A stretch of DNA of 7,072 nt from an uncultured Collinsella sp. (GCA_902482615.1 CABTAA010000082.1:1-7072); one strand, 5' to 3'. Shown: positions 1-6,965, numbered from the stretch's first letter. Translations and numbers: made by a program. The notes: generated by a model from the letters alone, not told the origin.

Positions 1-6
1 CCTGCT

Positions 7-43
7 CACGACGGAGGCCACATTAAGTGGCCTCCTGTTCGTG
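7..43 (-). terminator. Strong hairpin downstream of the tsaB-rimI-tsaD gene; possible terminator without a U-tract
   Basis: A perfect 9-base-pair stem (13-21 with 27-35) encloses a 5-base AT-rich loop. After a small asymmetric internal loop, an outer 5-base-pair stem (7-11 with 39-43) extends it. It starts about 70 bases past the fusion gene's stop codon, where a transcription terminator would be expected. Neither strand shows a T-run next to the stem inside the window, so it is not a canonical rho-independent terminator. Read on the minus strand, one arm contains AGGAGG (36-31) followed seven bases later by ATG (23-21), so it could instead be an RNA structure that hides a ribosome binding site. 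Only 6 bases lie beyond it, so its downstream context cannot be judged. Confidence 0.4.
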
Positions 44-112
44 CGGAACTCGCGATAAAGTTCATATGCGGCCGCTGGCGCCCGGGCAGCGTCGGGGACC
101 GCACCCGTACGG

Positions 113-2497
113 CTACAGCGTCATGTTTGGATCGGCGTCGACGTCGAACGGCGAGATTTCACCTCGGTCGAATTTACGGCGAGCGACCTCCGCGATCATG
201 GCGGCGTTGTCGGTGCATGCCGAGAGAGGCGGCACCGTTACGCGAATCCCCTGACGCCCAAGCTTCTTGATCATCATCTCGCGCAGATGCGGGTTGGCCG
301 AGACGCCGCCACCGATGCAGTATTCCTTGCATCCGGTAGCGTGCAATGCGTTTTTGGCCTTCTTGTACTGCACGTCAAAGACAGCTGCCTCAAACGAAGC
401 CGCCAGATCGGGCAGGTGAATCGTGCGCCCGGCCTTGGTCTCTTGCTCGATGTAGAGCGTCACCGCCGTCTTGAGGCCCGAAAGCGAGAAACGATAGTCT
501 CCCCTGCTGTTAAGCGCGCGGGGAAAATCGATCGCGCGGGGATTGCCTGTCTCGGCCAGCTTGGAGATGATGGGGCCACCGGGATAGCCCAGACCCAACG
601 CCTTGGCTACCTTGTCGAAGGCCTCGCCCACGGCATCGTCGAGCGTCTCTCCGAGCACCTCGTAGTCGCCCCATGCCTTTACGTGCACGAGCATGGTGTG
701 CCCGCCCGAGACAAGCGTAAAGATAAACGGAGGCTTGAGGTCGGGCTGCGCCAACAGGTTGGCGAACAAGTGGCCCTCCAGATGATTGACGCACACGAGC
801 GGCTTGCCGGCAGCATACGCAAAGCCCTTGGCAAAGGCGACACCCACCACCAGGGCACCCACCAGGCCCGGACCTTGCGTCACGCCCACGGCGGCAAGCT
901 CACTTGGCGCAATCGCCCCACCCTCAAGGCCAAGCGATGCCGCGGCATCCTCGAGCGCCGCATCTACGACACTCACAATCACCTCAACGTGCTTGCGCGA
1001 GGCGATCTCGGGCACCACGCCGCCAAAGCGGGCGTGAAAATCAATCTGTGTCGACACCTGGTTGGCCAGCATATTGCCATCCGCATCGATAATCGCCACG
1101 GCCGTCTCGTCGCAGGAACTCTCGATAGCGAGCACTAGGCGACGACGCTCAATTTCAGCGCGCTCCTCAACGGTTCGCTCGGGCGCAGGCAGCGGCCATA
1201 CACGCTGCTCAGCCGCCGTCGGCTCGGGCGAAGCGTTGTCGACCGGGAGCACCAAGGGCAGCGGCGCCGTCATGACGATGGCATCCTTGCCGGCACCATA
1301 GTAGCCGCGGCGCCGTCCTGCCTCGGTAAAGCCCAGAGCGTTATAAAGCGCGATCGCTCCCTCGTTGCCGTCCTCGACCTCGAGCGAAGCCGTGGTGCAG
1401 CCGAGCATCTGGGCATCATAGCTCACATGCGACAGCAGCTTGCGGGCAATGCCCTCACGGCGATGTGCCGGGTCGACGGCGACATCCAGAATCTGCACAT
1501 CACCGTCCACGACCATACCGCCGGCAAGGCCCAGCAGCTTGCCGTCGTCGTGTGCCACCCACCAACTACGCGGCGCAGCGACGTCCTCGCCCAGTTCGGA
1601 CAGGAACATGCCCGGCGTCCACGCCTTGTGTCCGGCACCTTCAAAGCAGGCAGCCTCTAGCGCGCTCGCGCCCTCGGCATCCGCCGCGCCCATGGGACGG
1701 AACTGCAGATGACGACCGGCGAGCTCATCGGCAACGCCCGTAATTTCGCTCTGCGCACTCTCGGCAAGACCAAGACGCTTGCGCTCGTTTTCCTCGGCAT
1801 CAGAAAGGCGCGTGTAAATCGGCAGGACGCGAGCCGGATCGCTGTCACCCGCAGCGTGCGCGAGCAGCAAGCCCTCGCCCGAAGGCCACCACAGGTCGCG
1901 CTCCACGCAGCGGGCGGTCTCGTCCTCACCCAGCAGCTTGCCATAGCGCACGAGACCGTCACCGGTCAGCTGAACCTGGTCCCAGTCCGCTGCTTGGCGC
2001 CACTCATCGAGCGCCATGGCGGCCTTGACCACGTGTTCGCGCCCAAATTGACGCTCGGGACCCTCATCGACCAGCATATACAGCGCCGGATATACCTCAC
2101 CGCGCATAGCATCGGCCAAGATACCAAGCTTGCCGCGCACGCCAGCCTTCCACGCCGTCCAAGCGCAAGCGTCGAGCGTCGACACGCCCAGCAGCGGAAC
2201 ATTGGCACCGCGCGCGAGGCCCTTGGCAGTGGAGATGCCGATGCGCACACCCGTAAACGACCCCGGGCCGCGGCCGACCACGTAGTAACCAACATCGCTG
2301 CGATCCAGACCGGCTTGAGCCAGCACGCCATCAACGGTATTCACGAGCTCAACGTTGGCGTGACGGCGACACATGTGGTCGCCACTCACGAGCTTCGTCT
2401 CGCCCGTCTGCCCATCAATCCAGCTTGCCGCGCAGGCAAGCATGTCGGTCGAAGTATCGAGCGCCACCACCAGCGCGTTGTCGTTATGCAAGCTCAT
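113..2497 (-). CDS. tsaD: TsaB-RimI-TsaD fusion: t6A37 tRNA-modification subunits flanking a GNAT N-acetyltransferase
   Basis: This cytoplasmic protein (794 residues from the ATG at 2497) joins three families normally encoded by separate genes. Residues 1 to about 240 are TsaB, with the ASKHA-like start VALDTST and GRGPGSFTGVRIG near 75-87. Residues about 262-412 are a RimI-type GNAT acetyltransferase, with the acetyl-CoA loop HRREGIARKL at 345-354 and LYNALGF near 384-390. A Pro/Ala/Glu-rich linker (about 413-451) leads to a full TsaD (about 452-794) with ESSCDET at 459-465, the metal-binding HLEGH at 572-576, VSGGHT, GGGVSANPHLR and the late metal-ligand Asp in TDNAAMIA (763). By family knowledge, TsaD with TsaB and TsaE transfers threonylcarbamoyl from threonylcarbamoyl-AMP to A37 of ANN-decoding tRNAs, and RimI acetylates the N-terminal alanine of ribosomal protein S18. 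All domains look intact. A TTG at 2515 would add six residues; the ATG is preferred because AAGG lies nine bases upstream. It overlaps tsaE by 14 bases, suggesting coupled translation. The symbol covers only the last domain. Confidence 0.93.
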   Translation of the reverse strand: MSLHNDNALVVALDTSTDMLACAASWIDGQTGETKLVSGDHMCRRHANVELVNTVDGVLAQAGLDRSDVGYYVVGRGPGSFTGVRIGISTAKGLARGANVPLLGVSTLDACAWTAWKAGVRGKLGILADAMRGEVYPALYMLVDEGPERQFGREHVVKAAMALDEWRQAADWDQVQLTGDGLVRYGKLLGEDETARCVERDLWWPSGEGLLLAHAAGDSDPARVLPIYTRLSDAEENERKRLGLAESAQSEITGVADELAGRHLQFRPMGAADAEGASALEAACFEGAGHKAWTPGMFLSELGEDVAAPRSWWVAHDDGKLLGLAGGMVVDGDVQILDVAVDPAHRREGIARKLLSHVSYDAQMLGCTTASLEVEDGNEGAIALYNALGFTEAGRRRGYYGAGKDAIVMTAPLPLVLPVDNASPEPTAAEQRVWPLPAPERTVEERAEIERRRLVLAIESSCDETAVAIIDADGNMLANQVSTQIDFHARFGGVVPEIASRKHVEVIVSVVDAALEDAAASLGLEGGAIAPSELAAVGVTQGPGLVGALVVGVAFAKGFAYAAGKPLVCVNHLEGHLFANLLAQPDLKPPFIFTLVSGGHTMLVHVKAWGDYEVLGETLDDAVGEAFDKVAKALGLGYPGGPIISKLAETGNPRAIDFPRALNSRGDYRFSLSGLKTAVTLYIEQETKAGRTIHLPDLAASFEAAVFDVQYKKAKNALHATGCKEYCIGGGVSANPHLREMMIKKLGRQGIRVTVPPLSACTDNAAMIAEVARRKFDRGEISPFDVDADPNMTL

Positions 2498-2990
2498 CTT
2501 GTACAGCCTTATCAATCAAATGGGAAAGCTCCATTGCGCGGTCACCGTGCGCCTCGAGCGTTATCGTTCGCACATCGCTGTCGCCCTCATCACGCTTGAG
2601 CGTCACCGAAAGATACTCATCCGTCAGCTCGTCTTGGAATTGTTCGCCCCATTCCAGCAGGCAAGCACCCTCATAGCCCAGCACATCGAAAATGCCCGTA
2701 TCCTCGAGCTCGTAGGCATGCTCCAGGCGGTATAGATCAAAGTGAAACAGCGGAATACGGCCTTGATCGTGAACGGCCATGAGCGCAAACGTAGGGCTCG
2801 TAACCATATGCCCATCGCCCAGCCCGCGCGAGACGCCCTTGGTAAAGTGAGTTTTGCCCACTCCCAGGCCACCGGTCAGGATGAGCACATCGCCGTCCTC
2901 AAGGCACGGTGCAATTAGCTCGCCAAAGTACTCCGTATCGGCAGCGCAAGTCGTTTTGTAAGTACCTACCCCCAGGCGCTCCAGGGACAT
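2484..2990 (-). CDS. tsaE: tRNA threonylcarbamoyladenosine biosynthesis ATPase TsaE
   Basis: TsaE is the small P-loop ATPase that binds the TsaB-TsaD pair and is needed for repeated cycles of t6A synthesis on tRNA. The 168-residue product is normal length for the family. It shows a Walker A motif GGLGVGKT at 40-47, the family motif SPTF at 65-68, FHFDLYR at 82-88 and EWGE at 113-116, as expected for the YjeE/TsaE family. The ATG at 2990 is preceded by AAGGAG (3001-2996) with a five-base spacer, which fixes the start well. The gene lies 12 bases after the glycosylase gene, and its last codons hold the ribosome binding site and start of the TsaB-RimI-TsaD gene. TsaE and its two partners are thus made side by side. 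Confidence 0.95.
   Translation of the reverse strand: MSLERLGVGTYKTTCAADTEYFGELIAPCLEDGDVLILTGGLGVGKTHFTKGVSRGLGDGHMVTSPTFALMAVHDQGRIPLFHFDLYRLEHAYELEDTGIFDVLGYEGACLLEWGEQFQDELTDEYLSVTLKRDEGDSDVRTITLEAHGDRAMELSHLIDKAVQDELA
2507..2510 (-). promoter_or_regulatory. Ribosome binding site inside tsaE that decides the fusion gene's start
   Basis: AAGG lies nine bases upstream of the ATG at 2497 and within the tsaE coding region. The alternative TTG at 2515 has only a GGAG about 13 bases upstream, which is too far for efficient use. The match is short, so initiation here may rely on ribosomes finishing tsaE 14 bases further on. Confidence 0.5.
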
Positions 2991-3002
2991 ATATGCTCCT
3001 TA

Positions 3003-3623
3003 TTATTCCGAGGCGTCCTCTGGTGCGGGATGTCGCTCCAGATAGTCGCCCAGCATCTTAAAGTCTTCCTCCAGCAGTTCCTGCCACGCCGGATTGCGTA
3101 GCGCTGCTGCCGGATGGAACGTGGGCATTACTACAAAATGCCCCATCTGGTGGAACCTGCCGCGCAGCTTAGTAATGCCAATCTCGGTCTTAAGCACAAA
3201 GTGCGTCGCGGGGTTGCCGAGCGTCACGATAATATCGGGCCAGATGCTTCGAATCTGCTCACGCAAAAACGGCGAGCAAGCCAGCACTTCCTCGGGACGT
3301 GGATTGCGGTTTCCCGGCGGGCGGCACTTAAGCACGTTGGCAATGTAGACGTCTTCGCGTTTGAGCCCCGCCAGCGACAAAATGCCGTTGAGGTCCTCGC
3401 CTGCCGCCCCCACAAAGGGCTCGCCCTGCAAATCCTCATTGCGGCCCGGCGCCTCGCCAATAAACATCACACGAGCGCGGGGGTTTCCCACGCCAAACAC
3501 GATATTGTGACGCGACTGGTAGAGCTGGCAGAGGTGACAATCGCCCAGAACGGCCTCAATTTCCTCGAGTGCGACCTCACGTGGTGCCTGATGGGTATGG
3601 CCAGGGATGTGCATGACGCCCAT
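3003..3623 (-). CDS. Family 4 (UDGa-type) iron-sulfur uracil-DNA glycosylase
   Basis: This enzyme removes uracil from DNA and so starts base excision repair of deaminated cytosine or misincorporated dUMP. The 206-residue protein has the family 4 signature GEAPGRNED at 56-64 followed by GEPFVGAAG, and the second active-site motif HPAA at 170-173. Four cysteines, C29, C32, C100 and C116, match the 4Fe-4S pattern of this family (CxxC, then two cysteines 16 apart). Family 5 enzymes usually have a different first motif, so family 4 is the better fit. The ATG at 3623 has TAGGAG five bases upstream, built over the alr stop codon; a second ATG at 3614 lacks this spacing. The gene sits 8 bases after alr and 12 before tsaE, between genes with no direct repair role. 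Confidence 0.93.
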   Translation of the reverse strand: MGVMHIPGHTHQAPREVALEEIEAVLGDCHLCQLYQSRHNIVFGVGNPRARVMFIGEAPGRNEDLQGEPFVGAAGEDLNGILSLAGLKREDVYIANVLKCRPPGNRNPRPEEVLACSPFLREQIRSIWPDIIVTLGNPATHFVLKTEIGITKLRGRFHQMGHFVVMPTFHPAAALRNPAWQELLEEDFKMLGDYLERHPAPEDASE

Positions 3624-3631
3624 GGCGACTC

Positions 3632-4777
3632 CTACACGTAGACCTTGTCGAGGCGCATGCCAAAGCCGCAGGCGACCTCGTAGTTAATCGTTCCGCGCAG
3701 TCGGGCCATCTCGTCCATAGTGATCTCGGCATCGCCATCGCGGCCGACAATAATCATCTCGTCACCATACTCTGCCTCGGGAATCTCGTGTGCCGGGTTG
3801 GACTGAATGGCGACCATAAACTGGTCCATGCAGATATTACCAACCTGATGCACGCGCTCGCCGCGATACAGCACATCCATACGATTGGAAAGCGTACGCG
3901 ATAGGCCGTCGGCATAACCGATCGGCAGCGTGCAGATCTGAACGCGCGTGCGCGGTACGCGGTAGGTAAAACCGTAGCCCACGCCCTCACCCATCGCAGG
4001 GTGTGCCACGCGCGTCACGCGCGCATGGACGCTCATAACGGGATCAAGCTGCATCACGCGGCCACTCAGCTCGCACGGCTGCATGCCATACAAGCCAACG
4101 CCGGCGCGAATCATATCAAAATGCATCGAGGGATCGAGCATCGAGGACGGCGTGTTGGCGCAGTGCACGATACCGCACTCAAAACCCGCATCCTTAATGG
4201 CCTGAACGGCCTCGGTAAAGCGCTGACACTGCAGCTTGTAGTCCCAGCCCGAAGGTTCATCGGCCGTGGCGAAGTGCGTAAATACGCCGTCGCACTGAAT
4301 ACCGCGATGGAAATTAATACCGCGGACAAAGTCGAGCACCTGTGTGTAGTGTACGCCGATACGATTCATACCTGTCTCGATGGCGAGATGATACTTGCCC
4401 ACCTTGCCCGCCGCGACGGCACATTCGCCATACGCAAGAGCAAAGTCAGGCGTATAGACCGAGGGCATGATATCAAACTCGAGCAACGTCGGAATGGCCT
4501 CGATAGGCGGCTCGCTTAGGATGAGGATGGGTTTCGTAATCCCGCCCTGTCGGAGCTCAACGCCCTCGTTAACCGTCGCCACGGCAAACATGTCGGCACC
4601 GGCCGAATACATGATCTTGGCGCACTCAACAGCTCCATGACCATAAGCATCGGCCTTGACCACGCAGCACAGGCGCTGACGTGGATTCAACAAGTTCTTA
4701 TAGGCCCTCGTGTTGCGACGGAGCGCCCCGCGGTCGATCTCGACCCAGGACCAGCGCGTCAAATCGGCTTTATTCAT
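3632..4777 (-). CDS. alr: Alanine racemase
   Basis: Alr is a PLP-dependent enzyme that interconverts L- and D-alanine and supplies D-alanine for peptidoglycan. The 381-residue product is full length. The PLP lysine is K41 in VVKADAYGHG, an N-terminal TIM-barrel motif, and GMNRIG at 136-141 holds the usual cofactor-contacting arginine. The second catalytic base is probably Y268 in GVGYGFTY, in the C-terminal beta domain. GYADGLSR at 287-294, CMDQFMV at 317-323 and INYEV near 364-368 also match the family. The start codon lies 2 bases after the nnr stop, and only a weak purine-rich stretch (GGATGA) precedes it, so translation is probably coupled to nnr. The Alr-then-TsaE order matches the arrangement known in mycobacteria. 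Confidence 0.96.
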   Translation of the reverse strand: MNKADLTRWSWVEIDRGALRRNTRAYKNLLNPRQRLCCVVKADAYGHGAVECAKIMYSAGADMFAVATVNEGVELRQGGITKPILILSEPPIEAIPTLLEFDIMPSVYTPDFALAYGECAVAAGKVGKYHLAIETGMNRIGVHYTQVLDFVRGINFHRGIQCDGVFTHFATADEPSGWDYKLQCQRFTEAVQAIKDAGFECGIVHCANTPSSMLDPSMHFDMIRAGVGLYGMQPCELSGRVMQLDPVMSVHARVTRVAHPAMGEGVGYGFTYRVPRTRVQICTLPIGYADGLSRTLSNRMDVLYRGERVHQVGNICMDQFMVAIQSNPAHEIPEAEYGDEMIIVGRDGDAEITMDEMARLRGTINYEVACGFGMRLDKVYV

Positions 4778-4779
4778 GA

Positions 4780-6396
4780 TTAGTCATCCGACCCTTCGTC
4801 CATGATTCCCAGATCTTCGAGCGCATCCTTTGCCGCCAGCTCCATGGCAGGACCGATCAGGTCGATAAGATCGGTCGCGATAACGCTCTTCTCACCATAC
4901 TCCGTCGCCGCGGCAAAACCGGCGTAGCTGTGAAGTGCGACGGCGTACGAATACAGCAACTCCCAACGATCCATCTCGTCGCGCATGGTGGCAAGCGTGC
5001 CGGCCAAAATACCCGCGAGAACATCACCCGAACCGGCAGTTGCCAGAGAAGCCGGACCCGAGAGCGGCAACAGAACGCGCTCAACGCCACAGATAGCCGT
5101 CGTCGGCCCCTTGGCAATGACCACCAGATTGTCGGAGCCTGCAGCCCAGACAACCTTCTGCGCGGCTGCAATCGCGGTACCAAGGTCGTTCACCTCGTCA
5201 CCGGCAACCAGACGCGAAAGCTCACGATAGTGCGGCGTCATAACCAACGGCTGCTCGCGACGATACATCTCGGGGTTACTATCAATACCGTCAATGGCAA
5301 TCTTAGCAAGGCAGTTGAGTGCATCGGCATCCAAAATAAGCGGTACATCAAGCTCGAGCAAGCCCGAAACCACCTGCATAGCGCCGGCAGACGTCGTCAT
5401 ACCGGGACCGCACAGTACGCAGCTGTACTTCTTTGCAATCTCGCACACCGTCATGCGCGCAGCGGCGCCAAAGGAGCCGCGGGAATCAGACGGAATAGCA
5501 AAGACGGGAATCGAAGGAAGTGCCATGCGAATAAGATTAGCGCAGGCGTCAGGAGCCGCGACTGCCACGTAACCAGCACCCGCGCGAGCTGCAGACTTGG
5601 CCGCCATAATGGCAGCACCAGGATATTGCGCAGATCCGGCGACAATAAGCACAGAGCCACGGGAATACTTATCGATATTCGTAGGAAGTGGAGCAAAGTA
5701 ATCAACTAAGTCACCGGGCTCGACAATCTCGGCGGCGTGGTCGACATCATCGATGACCTCGTCAAGACGGTCGTAAAGATTGCCGCAGATCAAATCGCCA
5801 GCATACTCAGGGCCATCAGCGCTATACAGACCAATCTTGGGCGCAATCATCGTCACCGTATGCTCGGCACGAATGCAGTCGTCATCAACAACGCCCGTCT
5901 CGGCATTCAGGCCCGAGGGGACATCAATGGATACGACACAGTCGGCGCATTCATTGACCGTAGGAATCCAGATGGAGAACGGCGCACGCAGATTCCCGTG
6001 AAAACCGGTACCAAAAATGGCATCGACAACAACATCGGCCTTATCGATCAAAACCTCGAGTTCATCACGCGAGGGGCCGACGCAAACGTGCACATCGCGG
6101 CCGGCAGTACGACGAGCAACATGACGTGCCAGAGCAGCAGGAATCTCATCCGGCTCAACCGGAGAAACGATATCGACGTCCACACCCTTATGGCTCAGAA
6201 TATCGGCGGCAACCCAACCGTCGCCGCCATTATTACCAAAACCGACCAGAACGAGAACCCGATCGGGATTGAGCTTCAAGACCTCGTTGGCGGCAAACTC
6301 ACCCGCTAGCTCCATAAGCTCGGCCTTCGAAGTCCCTTCGCGTTCGATGATATCCTCGAGACGAACGACTTCTTCGGTACTCAAAACCGGTTTCAT
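4780..6396 (-). CDS. nnr: Bifunctional NAD(P)H-hydrate repair enzyme (epimerase NnrE + ADP-dependent dehydratase NnrD)
   Basis: Nnr repairs NADH and NADPH damaged by hydration: the N-terminal domain epimerises the R and S hydrates, and the C-terminal domain dehydrates the S form using ADP. In the 538-residue protein, residues 1 to about 215 form the YjeF_N domain, with GFGNNGGDG at 52-60, VDAIFGTGF at 124-132 and SIDVPSGLNAETG at 156-168. Residues about 235-520 form the ribokinase-like carbohydrate kinase-type domain, with GSAQYPGA at 254-261, DADALN at 356-361, TPHYRE at 387-392, AKGPTT at 428-433 and the catalytic-Asp motif GSGDVL at 455-460 (D458). Both halves look complete. The ATG at 6396 follows the acpS stop codon directly, and its AGGAG site (6406-6402) lies within the last acpS codons. 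Confidence 0.96.
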   Translation of the reverse strand: MKPVLSTEEVVRLEDIIEREGTSKAELMELAGEFAANEVLKLNPDRVLVLVGFGNNGGDGWVAADILSHKGVDVDIVSPVEPDEIPAALARHVARRTAGRDVHVCVGPSRDELEVLIDKADVVVDAIFGTGFHGNLRAPFSIWIPTVNECADCVVSIDVPSGLNAETGVVDDDCIRAEHTVTMIAPKIGLYSADGPEYAGDLICGNLYDRLDEVIDDVDHAAEIVEPGDLVDYFAPLPTNIDKYSRGSVLIVAGSAQYPGAAIMAAKSAARAGAGYVAVAAPDACANLIRMALPSIPVFAIPSDSRGSFGAAARMTVCEIAKKYSCVLCGPGMTTSAGAMQVVSGLLELDVPLILDADALNCLAKIAIDGIDSNPEMYRREQPLVMTPHYRELSRLVAGDEVNDLGTAIAAAQKVVWAAGSDNLVVIAKGPTTAICGVERVLLPLSGPASLATAGSGDVLAGILAGTLATMRDEMDRWELLYSYAVALHSYAGFAAATEYGEKSVIATDLIDLIGPAMELAAKDALEDLGIMDEGSDD

Positions 6397-6936
6397 CTAT
6401 GCTCCTAGCGTATCTTGCGAAGCATCGCCCAGGTGCTCCGTCAATGCTGAATTCTGCAGCTGCTCAAGCTCATCTAAAACAGAGCGAGCCTCTTTAAATG
6501 TCTGCGCTACGCGTTTCTTGGTACTCACCTTTTCCTCTTTTGGCTTAGGCCGAGCATCTTCGGTAATCGCGATGGCATTCGCAACGGCTAAGTCTCCTGT
6601 AAGCGTAATGGAAAGAGCGACCTCAACAACACCCAGCTCTTGAGCGATCTCGAGAGCACGGCCCGAAAGCAGCGCTTTCGGTTTGCCGAGTTTATCACGC
6701 GTAACCGAAACATCCTTGCGACCAACGCCTTGACTAAAACCCGTGCCGAGAGCTTTAAGTACCGCCTCGCGCGAAGCAAAGCGGCTGGCATAGTGAGCAG
6801 CGGGACGCGATGATGCATCACAATACGCACGCTCTTCTTCGGTAAACACACGCCGAGCAAACGACGGCGTCTTTTCAAGAATTGATTTCATACGGGAAAT
6901 CTCGACGATATCAACGCCGATACCAGCTTCAGCCAT
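6397..6936 (-). CDS. acpS: Holo-[acyl-carrier-protein] synthase with a charged C-terminal extension
   Basis: AcpS moves 4'-phosphopantetheine from CoA to a serine of acyl carrier protein, which activates it for fatty acid synthesis. The core (residues 1 to about 126 of 179) has GIGVDIVEISR near 5-15 with the metal-binding D9, FTEEERAYC near 31-39, and SREAVLKALGTGF at 55-67 with the second metal ligand E57 and K61. The late motif, normally S-x-(S/T)-H, reads LSITLTGDLAVANA, with a leucine at 112 where I would align the histidine. After residue 126 come about 53 extra residues: a Lys/Glu-rich stretch, a likely amphipathic helix, then an acidic tail. Typical AcpS proteins are about 120-130 residues. 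The start at 6936 is chosen because GGAGGTGA lies just upstream; an in-frame ATG at 6948 falls before this site and has no site of its own. This appears to be the first gene of the operon. Confidence 0.92.
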   Translation of the reverse strand: MAEAGIGVDIVEISRMKSILEKTPSFARRVFTEEERAYCDASSRPAAHYASRFASREAVLKALGTGFSQGVGRKDVSVTRDKLGKPKALLSGRALEIAQELGVVEVALSITLTGDLAVANAIAITEDARPKPKEEKVSTKKRVAQTFKEARSVLDELEQLQNSALTEHLGDASQDTLGA

Positions 6937-6938
6937 GT

Positions 6939-6946
6939 TCACCTCC
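6939..6946 (-). promoter_or_regulatory. Extended Shine-Dalgarno site that fixes the acpS start
   Basis: GGAGGTGA lies two bases upstream of the ATG at 6936 and can pair over eight bases with the usual 16S rRNA 3' end. Its position supports ATG 6936 over ATG 6948, since the latter would put this site inside the reading frame. Confidence 0.8.
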
Positions 6947-6965
6947 ATATCGCACAGACTAAGTT

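Noticed and set aside
6..65. Minus-strand 19-codon frame from an ATG at 65
   Set aside because: There is no ribosome binding site before this ATG, the frame is very short and it runs through the hairpin; only the internal five-codon frame has a good site.
73..91. Five-base-pair GC hairpin (73-77 with 87-91) just after the fusion gene's stop
   Set aside because: It is short, has a nine-base loop and no T-run, and such pairings are expected by chance in GC-rich sequence.
1..112. Possible tRNA or small RNA gene in the left intergenic stretch
   Set aside because: No cloverleaf, T-loop motif or promoter could be fitted on either strand.
287..1138. Plus-strand open frame of 283 codons opposite the TsaD part
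   Set aside because: It lies wholly opposite a well-supported gene, its translation is rich in Arg, His and Leu with no family motif, and GC-rich coding DNA commonly gives long antisense frames.
1709..2599. Plus-strand open frame of 296 codons opposite TsaB and the end of tsaE
   Set aside because: It spans two real genes on the other strand, shows no recognisable domain and no convincing ribosome binding site.
4930..5709. Plus-strand open frame of 259 codons opposite nnr
   Set aside because: It mirrors the NnrD domain, and its translation has antisense-like composition and no motif.
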